A stretch of 64,000 nt of DNA from Kitasatospora kifunensis (GCF_014203855.1 NZ_JACHJV010000001.1:5270001-5334000), one strand, 5' to 3'; shown: positions 1-11,900, numbered from the stretch's first letter. Notes: generated from the sequence alone by a model not told the origin. Made by a program: numbers and translations.

Positions 1-1
1 G

Positions 2-259
2 GTCTTCGTCGACCTGCCCGACCATCGCACCGAGATCCTCGGCCTGGAGCTGGCCTGTGCGGACTTCCTGGCCGGGGTGCCCTGGATCCTGGTCGAGCGC
101 GGCGGCGACATCTGTCATGAGATCGAGGAGGTCGGCAAGGAGTATGCCGCCGACGCGATCGTGGTTGGCACGACGCACGGCCTGCTCGGCCGTCTCTTCG
201 GCTCCGTCTCGGGCCGACTCGCCCGCCGGGCCAACCGCCCAGTGATCGTGATTCCCTGA
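2..259 (+). CDS. Universal stress protein (UspA family), C-terminal part
   Basis: The reading frame is open from the left edge of the window and ends in TGA at 257-259. It translates as a Usp-fold C-terminus: the segment VVGTTHGLLGRLFGSVSGRL is the family's glycine-rich loop of the G-2x-G-9x-G-S/T type that contacts ATP phosphate, and it is followed by the last beta strand (PVIVIP). UspA proteins are small cytoplasmic nucleotide-binding proteins that accumulate under stress. The 5' end, start codon and promoter lie outside the window, so total length and any second Usp domain cannot be judged. Confidence 0.8.
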   Translation, partial: VFVDLPDHRTEILGLELACADFLAGVPWILVERGGDICHEIEEVGKEYAADAIVVGTTHGLLGRLFGSVSGRLARRANRPVIVIP

Positions 260-766
260 GATTGGTTCAGCTCTTCCTGCTGCTCCAACTCTGCCCGCGT
301 ATGCCCGCTCTCGCTCTCGGCTGCCGCGCCTATCAGTGACCGAAGCCAGTGGACCGAGGCCCTGGCCGGCAGGCGCCCTGCCCGACGGCACGCTCGCCGG
401 GGCGCGGGGCCTGGATGCGGGGCCTCGGGCGCAGGCCCTGGGCACAGGCCGTGGGTGACAGATTGACCAGCCGATATTCCGTCATTTCCGTAGCCGGGGC
501 GAGCATCGACGTCAGTGCGTTGCCCGACTCGCCCCGCCCCGCCCCGTAGCTCGCTGTCTCGCTGGTCTCTGGCGGTGCCTCAGGTGAGGTCCGCGAAGCA
601 AGTGCTACCGGAAGGGCTGATGGCGGGGTGGTCGAGCAACTCCGTCAGGGCGCCCTGACGAAGGCTCGCTGCTCGACCGTCCACCAGCTTCCGGGCCCTG
701 GCAGCTCCGCCGGTTACCCGCCTGTCGTCCATCTGCCCTGCACGGCCTGTTCCTTGGTGGCCAGTG
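260..766. other. Intergenic region, no supported gene
   Basis: This 507-bp gap lies between the Usp gene and the convergent end of the acyl-CoA dehydrogenase gene. Short open frames exist on both strands (for example 349-549 plus and 580-789 minus), but they lack a ribosome binding site and resemble no known protein. The only structure seen is a perfect palindrome at 643-660, listed separately. Confidence 0.6.
643..660. terminator. Perfect 18-bp palindrome, candidate terminator
   Basis: The sequence CGTCAGGGC is followed immediately by its complement GCCCTGACG. It lies 107 bp beyond the stop of the acyl-CoA dehydrogenase gene, where a terminator of the leucine-degradation block would be expected. 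No T-run follows, which is usual in high-GC actinobacteria. A DNA-binding site is the alternative. Confidence 0.4.
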
Positions 767-1957
767 TCAGGAGGACATCCCCAACTCACGTGCGATCAAC
801 ATGCGCTGGACCTCGGAGGTGCCCTCCCCGATCTCCAGGATCTTGCTGTCGCGCCAGAAGCGGGCGACAGGGTATTCGTTCATGAAGCCGTAGCCGCCGT
901 GGATTTGGGTGGCCTCGCGGGCGTTGTCGACCGCGGCTTCGGATGAGTAGAGCTTCGCGATGGCGGCCTCCTTCTTGAAGGGTTCGGCGAGCAGCAGCCG
1001 CGAGGCCGCGTCCCGCCAGGCGAGGCGTGAGAGGTGCGTTCGCATCTCCATGTCGGAGATCTTGAACTGGATCGCCTGGTTGGCCCCGATCGGGCGGCCG
1101 AAGGCCCGCCTGGTCGCGGCGTACTGGAGCGACTGGTCGACGCAGCCCTGGGCAAGACCCGTGGAGAGGGCTGCGATGGCAATGCGGCCCTCATCGAGGA
1201 TCCGCAGGAACTGGGCAAAGCCACGGCCCCGCTGCCCGAGCAGGTTGGCTTCGGGAACTCGGCAGTCGGTGAAGGACAGTTCGCGGGTGTCGGAGGCGTT
1301 CCACCCGACCTTGGAGTACTTCTTCGACACCTGGAACCCGGGGGTGCCGACAGGCACGATGATGGAGGAGATCTCACGCTTTGGCGAGGCCTCTCCACCC
1401 TCTTCACTCGAACGGGCGATCGGTTCGGTGAGTGCGGTGACGGTGACCAGGCCGGTGATGTCGGTGCCGGAGTTGGTGATGAAGCACTTCGTACCGTTGA
1501 TCACCCACTCCCGGGTGGCCTCGTCGAACCGGGCCGTGGTCCGGGTGGCGCCCGCGTCGGAGCCGCCCTCGGGTTCGGTCAGGCCGAACGCGCCCAGCAT
1601 CTCGCCCGCGGCGAGCCGGGGCAGCCACTCGCGCTTCTGCTCCTCGGTACCGAACCGGTAGATCGGCATCGCACCCAGCGAGACGCCGGCCTCCAGGGTG
1701 ATGGCCACCGAGGAGTCCACCCGGGCGAGCTCCTCGAGGGCCAGGCAGAGCGCGAAGTAGTCGCCGCCCATGCCGCCGTACTCCTCGGGGAACGGCAGGC
1801 CGAACAGGCCCATCCGTCCCATCTCCTTGACGATCTCGTACGGGAACTCCTCCCGTTCGTAGAAGTCGCCGATCGTCGGGGCGACCACGTCGGCGGCGAA
1901 CTCGGCCACCGTGCGGCGCAGCTCCTCGTACTCGGAATCCAGTCGGTGGTCGAGCAT
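767..1957 (-). CDS. acdH: Acyl-CoA dehydrogenase (probable isovaleryl-CoA dehydrogenase)
   Basis: This encodes a 396-aa FAD-dependent acyl-CoA dehydrogenase of normal family length. The ATG at 1957 is preceded by a good GGAGGATCAG ribosome site. Visible family signatures are GAFGLTEPEGGSDAGATRTTA (FAD/substrate contact), CFITNSGTDITGLV, the C-terminal QIHGGYGFMNEYPVARFWRDSK and the IGEGTSEVQRMLIAREL tail. The catalytic base Glu is probably in the final IGEGTSE stretch or, as in isovaleryl-CoA dehydrogenases, in helix G; I could not assign it with certainty. The neighbours (HMG-CoA lyase and a two-subunit acyl-CoA carboxylase) point to oxidation of isovaleryl-CoA to methylcrotonyl-CoA in leucine breakdown. 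A 298-bp gap separates it from hmgL, so it may have its own promoter. In S. coelicolor the equivalent gene is, from memory, acdH. Confidence 0.88.
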   Translation of the reverse strand: MLDHRLDSEYEELRRTVAEFAADVVAPTIGDFYEREEFPYEIVKEMGRMGLFGLPFPEEYGGMGGDYFALCLALEELARVDSSVAITLEAGVSLGAMPIYRFGTEEQKREWLPRLAAGEMLGAFGLTEPEGGSDAGATRTTARFDEATREWVINGTKCFITNSGTDITGLVTVTALTEPIARSSEEGGEASPKREISSIIVPVGTPGFQVSKKYSKVGWNASDTRELSFTDCRVPEANLLGQRGRGFAQFLRILDEGRIAIAALSTGLAQGCVDQSLQYAATRRAFGRPIGANQAIQFKISDMEMRTHLSRLAWRDAASRLLLAEPFKKEAAIAKLYSSEAAVDNAREATQIHGGYGFMNEYPVARFWRDSKILEIGEGTSEVQRMLIARELGMSS

Positions 1958-2255
1958 CTGATCCTCCAGTGGTTCGCCCGGGCGGATGGTCCGGGCGCAG
2001 AGTGGCGCGAAGAGTGGGAACGGAAGCCGACGGCGCGCATCCCGCGCTCCTGCCGGCGCGAAGCAGTCAGGTGCGCCGACCAGTGCCACTAGCACTCCAC
2101 TAGGTGGCGTGGTCAGCGGTGGTTGTCTCGGGTTGGTCGATGAGCCTGTTGAACAGGCCGTTCGGCCGTCCCACGGTGGCTCGTCTCCGAGGCGGTCGGC
2201 CGCCGAGAGGGGTGACCCCCAGCGAACCGGCCGCCAAAGTGGCGAGCCGGGGTGG
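1958..2255. other. Gap between acdH and hmgL with short repeats
   Basis: No gene is seen. Two copies of CCACTAG start at 2086 and 2097, one helical turn (11 bp) apart and about 130 bp upstream of the acdH start. A short hairpin (GCCTGTT/AACAGGC) lies near 2142-2156. These could be a regulator site and an intra-operon processing or termination signal, but nothing in the sequence proves either. Confidence 0.35.
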
Positions 2256-3317
2256 TCAGTTGGCTGCCGACGGGCTTCCGGTCGGTCCTGCCAGCGCCTG
2301 CACGGCGCGTGAGGGGCTCGGGCGACCGAGCTGCCTGGCCAGCCAGGCGCTGGTGCCGACGAGCGCCGCGAGGTCCACGCCGGTCTCGATGCCAAGGCCG
2401 TGCAGCATCCAGACCAGGTCCTCGGTGGCGAGGTTGCCGGTGGCGCTCTTCGCGTATGGGCAACCGCCGAGCCCGCCGGCCGAGGAGTCGACCACGGTCA
2501 CGCCGTGGCGCAGCGCGGTGAGCGTGTTGGACAGGGCCTGCCCGTACGTGTCGTGGAAGTGGACGGCGAGCCGCGCCACCGGGACCCCGGACCGAGTGAA
2601 CGCCTCGAGCAACGCGGCCACTTGGCCGGGCGTGGCGACACCGATGGTGTCCCCGAGGCTCAGCTCCGCGCAGCCCAGCTCGATCAGCCGCAGCCCGGCC
2701 TCGACCACCTGCTCGGGCGCGACCGGTCCTTCCCAGGGGTCGCCGAAGCACATCGAGAGGTAGCCGCGGACCGTGAGGCCGTGCTCGGTCGCCCGCCCGA
2801 CCACCGGGCGGAACATCTCCAGCGCCTCGGCCATCGAGCGGTTGAGGTTGCGCTGGGCGAAGGTCTCGGTCGCGCTGGCGAAGACGGCGACCTCGTCGGC
2901 GCCGTGCGCCAGTGCGCGCTCCAGGCCACGCTCGTTGGGGACCAGTACCGGCAGCCGCAGTCCGGGATACTGCCCGCGCAACTCGGTCAGCCGGGGCAGC
3001 AATTCCTCGGCATCGGCCAACTGGGGGACCCACTTCGGATGGACGAAGCTGGTCGCCTCGATGGTCCGCAACCCGGCGGCGGCGAGCCGCGCGATGAACT
3101 CGGCCTTCACCTCGACCGGGACCAGGGCGCTCTCGTTCTGCAGCCCGTCGCGGGCACCCACCTCGTGGATCCGCACCCGGGCCGGCAGCGCCGGGTCCCT
3201 GACCACGCTGGGCAGTCCCAGGTCCAGGGCGTTCGGATCGCTGGCCGGCTGCGCCGTTCGGGTGGATTCCACGCCCTGACTTCCCGATGGGCGTGTCGTC
3301 GCCTGATCAGCCGTCAT
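2256..3317 (-). CDS. hmgL: Hydroxymethylglutaryl-CoA lyase
   Basis: This encodes a 353-aa TIM-barrel lyase that splits 3-hydroxy-3-methylglutaryl-CoA into acetyl-CoA and acetoacetate, the last step of leucine degradation. The N-terminal IHEVGARDGLQNE motif carries the metal and catalytic residues (the Arg-Asp pair), SFVHPKWVPQLADAE is the conserved HMGL segment, and the HFHDTYGQAL motif supplies metal ligands. GGLGGCPYAKSATGNLATEDLVWML contains the GGCPYA flap loop with its Cys. About 50 extra residues precede the domain. The start codon overlaps the stop of the biotin carboxylase gene by 4 bp (TGA/ATG), so the two are probably translationally coupled. Confidence 0.93.
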   Translation of the reverse strand: MTADQATTRPSGSQGVESTRTAQPASDPNALDLGLPSVVRDPALPARVRIHEVGARDGLQNESALVPVEVKAEFIARLAAAGLRTIEATSFVHPKWVPQLADAEELLPRLTELRGQYPGLRLPVLVPNERGLERALAHGADEVAVFASATETFAQRNLNRSMAEALEMFRPVVGRATEHGLTVRGYLSMCFGDPWEGPVAPEQVVEAGLRLIELGCAELSLGDTIGVATPGQVAALLEAFTRSGVPVARLAVHFHDTYGQALSNTLTALRHGVTVVDSSAGGLGGCPYAKSATGNLATEDLVWMLHGLGIETGVDLAALVGTSAWLARQLGRPSPSRAVQALAGPTGSPSAAN

Positions 3318-5746
3318 GAGATCACCTCTGCGGATTCTTTGGCGTCGCCGGACTCCTCGGGGAGGACGACCGCGAGCAGCTGTTCCATCGCGACCGTGGC
3401 ACCCGCCACGGCGTGCAGTTCGCTGACCACGCCGTCGTGCGGCGCGGCGATCACGTGCTCCATCTTCATGGCTTCCAGGACCAGCAGCGGCTGGCCGCGC
3501 CGGACCACGTCGCCGGCCGTGGCCTTGACCACGGTGACCGTGCCCGGCATCGGTGCGGTGAGCGCCCCGTGATGGGTGGCGGCGGCCGAGGCGCGGTCGG
3601 CCACCGGGTCGTACGGGTGGACCGCCCAGCTGTCGCCGCCGATGCCCAGCCAGAGCACGGGGCCGCCGCCGGGGGTCGAAGCGGAGTTGTCAGTGGCGTG
3701 CGCGAACGTGGTGCGCAGGCCGTCGAGGGTGAGAGCGAGATCGGTGGCGCCGAGCGCGGCGCGGGCCCGACTGATCGGACCTTCACCCAGACGGACCAGC
3801 AGATCAGAGAAAACACTTGAAGAAGTGTCAGTGGGCTCCACTACGGTGTCGGCACTGACAGGTCGTACTCGCACCGACACCGGTTCCTGCCCGGGGATCC
3901 GCAGTCGGTGCGTCGTCCAGGCCGGCTCGCCGGTCAGGCGCCAACCGGAAGGGAGCGCGAAGGGGTCGGTCCAGCCGTCGGAGGCGACGGCCGGTACGAG
4001 TCCGAGGTGCCGCACGAGTGCCGCGGCGATCAGAACGGCATCCGGTGCCGTGGCCATGGGCGCCAGCCCTTGCCCGACGGTGACGGAATCGACAGCTGAG
4101 CCGGCCGAGTCGGCTGAGTCGGCCGAGTCAACGGGGGCGACGGAGCCGATGGGGTCGACCAGATCGGGGCGCTGCTGAGTGGTCCTGGCCCCGGCAGGCG
4201 CTGCGAAGGCGTTCTGCACGGCACGGTCGCCCGGCTCGACCAGCAGTTCGGGGTGCTGCTGGACGAGCCGTTCGACCAGACCGGTGTCGAGTCGACCGGC
4301 CGCCACATCGGGGTGGGCGAGCAGTCGGCGCAGGAAGCCTGCATTGGTCGTGATGCCGAGGATCCTGGTGTCCGCGAGAGCGGTGCGCAGCCGTAGCAGC
4401 GCCGTCGCGCGGTCCGGGCCGTAGGCGATCACCTTGCCAAGCATCGGGTCGTACGCGCTGGTGACCGAGGTGCCCGCGGTGAGTCCGGAGTCCACCCGGA
4501 CCCCCTCACCGCTCGGCTCGTCCAGCAGCAGGATCCGACCACCGGTCGGCAGGAAGTCCCGCGCGGGGTCCTCCGCGCAGATCCGAGCCTCGACGGCATG
4601 ACCGAGAAAGGAGACGTCCGACTGGGCGAACGACAACGATTCACCAGCGGCGACCCGCAGTTGCCACTCGACCAGGTCGAGACGCTCGGCGGCCGGTGCC
4701 CAGCCGGCGGGCGTCCCGTCCGAGGTCGGTCGGGTGATCGCGACCGCCAGCTCGGTCACCGGGTGCTCCACCTGGAGGCGGGTGTTCATCTCCATGAAGA
4801 AGAACTCGCGGACCGACTCCGCTTCGGCCTCACCCTGGCCAACGGAAGCCTGAGTTGACTGGTCATCGGGCGCGGTCTGATCCGGGTCGTCGCCGGGCAC
4901 GATGAACTCCACCGTGCCGGCGCCGGTGTAGCCGCAGGCCTCGGCTGCCCGGACGGCGGCGGCTCCCATCGCGGCCCTGGTCCGCGCATTCAACAGAACG
5001 GAGGGTGCCTCTTCGATCAGCTTCTGATGACGGCGCTGCAAGCTGCACTCGCGCTCACCGAGGTGCACCGTGGTCCCGTGGGCGTCCGCGAGGACCTGTA
5101 CCTCGATGTGCCGTGGCCGGTCGACCCAGCGCTCGAGCAGCAGGGTGTCGTCGCCGAAGGCGGTGCGTGCCACCCGGCGGGCTGCGGCAAGTTCGGTGGG
5201 CAGCTCGGCAGGCTCACGGACCAACCGCATCCCCTTGCCGCCGCCACCGGCGGACGGCTTGATCAGCACCGGGTAGCCGATCTCCTCGGCCGCGCGGATC
5301 AAGTCCTCGTCGCTCGTCGCCCCACCCCGGCTGCCGGGCACCACGGGGACGCCGACCGTGCGGACGGCCTCCTTGGCGTTGATCTTGTCGCCCATCAGCT
5401 CGACTGCCTCGGCGGGCGGGCCGATGAAGACCAGTCCTGCCTCGGCGCAGGCTCGGGCGAAGCCCGGGTTCTCGGCCAGGAAGCCGTAACCGGGGTGGAT
5501 GGCCTGGGCGCCGGTGCGCAGTGCCGCGGCGATGATCTGATCGCCGCGCAGGTAGGTCTCGGTGGCGGTGCTGTCGCTGCGGTCGGCGGGCCCGAGCCGG
5601 ACGGCCGTGTCGGCCTCGCGGACGTGCCTCGCGTCGGCGTCGGCGTCGCTGTAGACGGCGACCGACCGGATGCTGAGCCGTCGCAGGGTGCGGATCACCC
5701 GGACGGCGATCTCGCCGCGGTTGGCGACCAGGACGGTGTCGAACAT
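3314..5746 (-). CDS. mccA: Acyl-CoA carboxylase alpha subunit (biotin carboxylase + biotin carrier), probably 3-methylcrotonyl-CoA carboxylase
   Basis: This 810-aa protein joins an N-terminal biotin carboxylase (MFDTVLVANRGEIAVRVIRT; ATP-grasp loop KPSAGGGGKGM; MNTRLQVEHPVTE) to a C-terminal biotinyl domain with EAMKMEH, where Lys761 is the biotinylated residue. It carboxylates biotin with bicarbonate and ATP; the partner carboxyltransferase just upstream (5932-7719) transfers the carboxyl group. Between the domains is a longer, variable linker with DSADSADSAGSA-type repeats. The ATG at 5746 has a GGAGG site 9 bp upstream. Operon context with HMG-CoA lyase and an acyl-CoA dehydrogenase supports methylcrotonyl-CoA over propionyl-CoA as substrate, but sequence alone does not settle it. 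Confidence 0.88.
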   Translation of the reverse strand: MFDTVLVANRGEIAVRVIRTLRRLSIRSVAVYSDADADARHVREADTAVRLGPADRSDSTATETYLRGDQIIAAALRTGAQAIHPGYGFLAENPGFARACAEAGLVFIGPPAEAVELMGDKINAKEAVRTVGVPVVPGSRGGATSDEDLIRAAEEIGYPVLIKPSAGGGGKGMRLVREPAELPTELAAARRVARTAFGDDTLLLERWVDRPRHIEVQVLADAHGTTVHLGERECSLQRRHQKLIEEAPSVLLNARTRAAMGAAAVRAAEACGYTGAGTVEFIVPGDDPDQTAPDDQSTQASVGQGEAEAESVREFFFMEMNTRLQVEHPVTELAVAITRPTSDGTPAGWAPAAERLDLVEWQLRVAAGESLSFAQSDVSFLGHAVEARICAEDPARDFLPTGGRILLLDEPSGEGVRVDSGLTAGTSVTSAYDPMLGKVIAYGPDRATALLRLRTALADTRILGITTNAGFLRRLLAHPDVAAGRLDTGLVERLVQQHPELLVEPGDRAVQNAFAAPAGARTTQQRPDLVDPIGSVAPVDSADSADSAGSAVDSVTVGQGLAPMATAPDAVLIAAALVRHLGLVPAVASDGWTDPFALPSGWRLTGEPAWTTHRLRIPGQEPVSVRVRPVSADTVVEPTDTSSSVFSDLLVRLGEGPISRARAALGATDLALTLDGLRTTFAHATDNSASTPGGGPVLWLGIGGDSWAVHPYDPVADRASAAATHHGALTAPMPGTVTVVKATAGDVVRRGQPLLVLEAMKMEHVIAAPHDGVVSELHAVAGATVAMEQLLAVVLPEESGDAKESAEVIS

Positions 5747-5931
5747 AGGAGGCGTTCCTCCGGGACGAGGGAGTGGTGCGAGGGAAGACGATCAACAGGC
5801 GTTGACCAGGCGCTCCTTGGAGCTCCGAGGGATGCTGGGCGGCGCTGTGCCGCCGCGCTCGGCGGCGACGGCACAGCACTCGGCGGCGCACCCACCGATC
5901 CGGATCCGGTCAGATCCGGCTCAGGCCCGGC

Positions 5932-7719
<1,788 letters not shown>

Positions 7720-7787
7720 CCCAAGAGCTCCTTGCTCCAGGAACCCGCGGGCGGGGAGGCCGGTGGGCCCCACGCCCCCAAGTTAAT

Positions 7788-7819
7788 GGTGGTTAACTCC
7801 TGCGGTCAGGTTAACCACC
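7788..7819. promoter_or_regulatory. Operator-like inverted repeat between mccB and the TetR gene
   Basis: GGTGGTTAAC (7788-7797) is repeated in perfect inversion as GTTAACCACC (7810-7819) with a 12-bp spacer. A further TAACC follows at 7822-7826. The right arm overlaps the TTAACC (7811-7816) that would serve as -35 for the TetR gene (-10 TACGAT at 7835-7840, 18-bp spacing). A TetR dimer, or a pair of dimers, bound here could repress both its own gene and the catabolic block. Confidence 0.65.
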
Positions 7820-7847
7820 GATAACCGCGCTGTCTACGATGGGCTTC

Positions 7848-8591
7848 ATGTCGAACGTTCCTGTCGCCCCCGGGACCCCTCGCCGCGACCAGATTCGCCG
7901 GGAGGCTGCTCGGCTTTTTGCCGCACGCGGATTCCTGGGCGTCGGGGTGGACGAGATCGGCAAGGCGGTCGGGATCAGCGGCCCGGGGCTCTACCGACAC
8001 TTCCCGGGCAAGGACGCGATGCTGGCCGATCTGCTGGTCGGCATCAGCGAACGGCTGCTGGAGGAGGGGCGTCGCCGGGTCAGCGCCCCGGGCGGGTCGC
8101 AGGCCGTGCTCGATGCCTTGATCAGTGGACATGTCGACTTTTCGCTGAATGACTCCGACCTGATCACGCTGCACGACCGTGAGCTGCTCCATCTGAAGGA
8201 GGAGGATCGCCGACGGGTGCGGCGACTCCAGCGCGGTTATGTCGAGCTCTGGGTGGACGCGGTCCGGGCCGCCTTCCCCGCGCTGGCCGCCGCTGAGGCC
8301 GAGCCGGCTGCGCGGGCGGCGGTGCACGCGGTGTTCGGGTTGCTCAACTCCACCCCGCACAGCATCGGTGTCCGTCCGACCGCGGTGGCGGACGCCGCCA
8401 CCGCGACGGTCGACGCTGCCACGGCTGCGCCCACGCCTGCGGGTGCTCCCACCGCCGTGGCCGCACCCGCCGGACGACCCGCACCGGGCGACCGCGCCGG
8501 CCTGCTGCCGCGCGCTGAGATGGCGGCACTGCTGCACCGTCTGGCCCAGGGTGCGTTCGCGGCCGCAGCCGATGGCTGGTCGCAGGCTTAG
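7848..8591 (+). CDS. TetR-family transcriptional regulator of the leucine-degradation block
   Basis: This 247-aa protein has an N-terminal TetR helix-turn-helix: RRDQIRREAARLFAARGFLG, then VDEIGKAVGISGPGLYRHFPGKDAML, the recognition helix ending in the hallmark YRHFPGK. The remaining domain probably binds a CoA thioester, as in related regulators of acyl-CoA metabolism, but that is inferred from the neighbours. I chose the ATG at 7848 over that at 7839 because a -10 box TACGAT ends exactly 7 bp before it, the geometry of a leaderless transcript. Residues around 180-215 form an Ala/Pro/Thr-rich stretch. The stop is followed directly by a hexamer repeat. Confidence 0.85.
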   Translation: MSNVPVAPGTPRRDQIRREAARLFAARGFLGVGVDEIGKAVGISGPGLYRHFPGKDAMLADLLVGISERLLEEGRRRVSAPGGSQAVLDALISGHVDFSLNDSDLITLHDRELLHLKEEDRRRVRRLQRGYVELWVDAVRAAFPALAAAEAEPAARAAVHAVFGLLNSTPHSIGVRPTAVADAATATVDAATAAPTPAGAPTAVAAPAGRPAPGDRAGLLPRAEMAALLHRLAQGAFAAAADGWSQA

Positions 8592-8632
8592 CCGAAGCCG
8601 AAGCCGAAGCCGAAGCCGAAGCCGAAGCCGAA
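8591..8632 (+). repeat. Seven tandem GCCGAA hexamers
   Basis: Seven exact copies of GCCGAA begin at the last base of the TetR stop codon (TAG 8589-8591). If the TAG were lost, the frame would read through as a charged low-complexity tail of Pro-Lys or similar pairs. This looks like slippage-prone simple sequence; no function is evident. Confidence 0.8.
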
Positions 8633-8926
8633 GCCGAGCCGCTCTCGCGACGTCGCCGCTCCACCTTCGAGCGCCGCCCCGCCGCCCCGCAGCCGCCGTC
8701 CCGAGCGGGCCGCCCCGCTCTCGCGCGGGCGTGCGACCTACTCGGGTGGACGTAGGACAAGCGCCCCTGTGCTCGTCCGTCGCACGACCGGTGCGCCCCC
8801 GGCCTTCGACAGGCAGCCTGTGGGGGGAAGGAAAGTCGACCCGAAGCCGTTAGATCGTGCCAGGTCAGCTGGCAGCGTCGGTACGTCGTGGACGACCGCC
8901 TCACGAAATGGTTAGTATCCCTAAAT
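8592..8926. other. Gap before the ABC exporter; leaderless promoter at its end
   Basis: Beyond the hexamer repeat no gene is seen. Near the end, TAGTAT at 8913-8918 matches the actinobacterial -10 form TANNNT and ends 8 bp before the ATG at 8927. No ribosome binding site precedes that ATG, so transcription probably starts at or next to the start codon. Confidence 0.5.
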
Positions 8927-11900
8927 ATGCCTGAGACTCATGGCTCCACCAGGGAGATACCCGCGGCACCTGCCATCACGGCCGCGAGCCCTACTTCCAC
9001 AGCCCCCGCCAACCCCAGCCGTAGCCACAGCCCGAGCCCCAGCGCCCCCGCCGCACCCGCGACCGGCTGGCTGCGCCGCCTGTCCGCCTACTGCTGGCGC
9101 TACCGGCGCAACTTCCTGCTCTCCTTCGGCGCCTCGCTCGGTGGCATGGCGGTCACCGCGATCGTCCCGTTGATCACCAAGTTGATCATCGACGACGTCA
9201 TCACCACCCACACCCGCGCCCTCGCGCCGTGGGCGATCACGCTGGTCGTGGCGGCCGTGCTGGTCTTCGGCTTCACCCAGATCCGCCGCTACTCGGCCGG
9301 TCAGCTCGCGGTCGACGTCCAGCAGGATCTGCGGGTGGAGCTGTTCAGCTCGCTGACCCGGCTCGACGGAGCCCGCCAGGACCAGCTCGACACCGGCCAG
9401 GTGGTCAGTCGGGCCAGTTCCGACCTGCAGTTGGTCAACGGTCTGCTCTCCATGCTGCCGATGATGACCGGCAACCTGCTGCTCTTCGTCATGTCGATCA
9501 TCGTGATGCTCTGGCTCTCGGTGCCGCTGACCCTGATCGCCCTGGTGATGGGGCCGGTGCTCTGGTGGGTCGCGACGCTCAGCCGCAAGCGCCTGTTTCC
9601 GGCGACCTGGGCCGCTCAGCAGGAGGCCGCAGCGGTCGCCGGGGTGGTCGACGCGGCGATCGGCGGCGTCCGGGTAGTCAAGGGTTTCGGCCAGGAGGCC
9701 CAGGAACTCGACAAGCTGGAAGGCGCCTCGCGCTCGCTGTACGGCGCGCGGCTGCGTGCGATCAGGCTCAACAGCCGTTTCAGCCCGGCGATGCAGGCGA
9801 TCCCCGCGCTCGGGCAGGTCGCGGTGCTGGCGCTGGGAGGCTGGCTGGCGGTACGCGGTTCGGTGACGCTCGGCACCTTCGTCGCCTTCTCCACCTACGT
9901 GGCCCAGATGACCGGTCCGGTCCGGATGCTGACCATGGTGCTGACGGTCGGGCAGCAGGCCCGCGCGGGCGTCGAGCGGGTTTTCGAGCTGATCGACGAA
10001 CGACCGCTGGTCACCGAGGCGCCCAACGCCCGCCCGCTGCGGCCCACTGAGCCCTCCGCAGCCCAGCCCGTCCCGGTGCTGGAGTTCGACCAGGTCGACT
10101 TCCACTACCAGGTCCCCCCGCAGGCCGGAGCGAACCCCGACAGCGGGGCCGACGCAGTCGCCCCCACCTCCATACCCGTGTTGCGTGGCCTCAGCCTCAA
10201 GGTCGCGCCGGGCGAGACGCTGGCCCTGGTCGGTTCCTCGGGTTCCGGCAAGTCGACGCTCGCGCAGCTGATCCCGCGGTTCTACGACCCCACGGCCGGC
10301 ACCATCCGGCTCTACGGGCAGGACCTGCGCGAGGTCACGCTCGACTCGATCCGCTCCGTGGTCGGCATCGTGCCCGAGGACAGCTTTCTCTTCTCGGACA
10401 CCGTGCGCGCCAATATCGCCTACGGCCGCCCGAGGGCCACTGACGAGGAGGTCGAGGCGGCGGCGCGCGCCGCGCAGGCACACGACTTCGTCAGCGAACT
10501 GCCAGCCGGCTACGACACCGCGGTGGGGGAGCAGGGCCTGACCCTCTCCGGCGGCCAGCGCCAGCGGATCGCCCTGGCCCGTGCGATCCTCGCCGACCCC
10601 CGGGTCCTGCTGCTGGACGACGCCACCTCGGCGGTCGACCCGAAGATCGAGGCCGAGATCCACGAGGCGCTGCGCACGGTGATGGTCGGCCGGACCACCG
10701 TCCTGATCGCGCACCGCCGCTCCACCCTGCAACTCGCCGATCGCATCGCCGTGCTGGACCACGGCCGGCTGCTCGACCTGGGCACGCACGACGAACTGGT
10801 GGAGCGATGTCCCCAGTACCGGGCTCTGATCACCGATCCGGAGGCGCTGGCCGGCCATCGGATCCCAGACACCGCGACTGCCCCGACCATCGAAGTCACC
10901 CCCACCAACCCAGCGATCCCCACCACCCCGGTAGTCCCGGGCACCCCGGCGATCCCCACCACCCCAGCGACCGCCGGCACCGCGACCGCCCCGGCCAAGC
11001 GGACCACGCCGCGCACGATGTCCGGCCGCGCCGCCGACCCCGAACTGCTCGCGAAGGTCGCGGCACTGGCCCCGGCCACCGACACACCGGACGTCCCGGT
11101 CAGTGTGGCGGCCGCTGGCGACCCGGACTTCTCGCTCGGCCGCCTGCTCAAGCCGTTCCGACCCGCACTCGCGCTCGCCTTCGTCCTGCTGGCCCTGGAC
11201 GCGGCGGCCAGCCTGGTGGTGCCGATCCTGATCCGGCACGGCATTGACGACGGCGTCTCCAAGGGCGTGATGGCCGGCGTCACCGCCGCCTCGCTGATCG
11301 CCCTGGTGGTGGTGCTGCTCGACTGGCTGGTGCAGAGTGCCGAGAACAGGGTCAGCGGTCGCACCGGTGAACGCGTGCTCTACACCCTGCGGTTGAAGAT
11401 CTTCGCGCACCTCAACCGGCTCGGCCTGGACTACTACGAGCGCGAGCTGACCGGCCGGATCATGACCCGGATGACCACCGACGTCGACGCCCTGTCCAGT
11501 TTCCTGCAGACCGGCGTGGTGACCGGAGTGGTCAGCCTGCTGACCTTCTTCGGCATCTTCGCGGCCCTGCTGATCATCGACCTCGGCCTCGGGCTGACCG
11601 TCTTCGCCGTGCTGCCGGTGCTGGCCATCGCCACCGTGGTGTTCCGTCGCAAGTCCGCGGCGCAGTACCAGGCCTCGCGCGAACTGATCAGCGCGGTCAA
11701 CGCCGACCTGCAGGAGAACGTCGCCGGGATGCGCATCGTCCAGGCGTTCCGCCGCGAGGAGGACACCGTCGCGCGGTTCGTCGAGCGCGGGCAGGCGTAT
11801 CGGCAGGCGCGCGTCCAGGCGCAGCTCTACATCTCGCTCTACTTCCCGTTCGTCCAGTTCCTGTCCAGCGTCGCCGCCGCCCTGGTGCTGATCGCCGGCG

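Noticed and set aside
349..549. A 66-codon plus-strand frame in the first intergenic region
   Set aside because: No ribosome site, no resemblance to a protein, composition typical of random GC-rich DNA.
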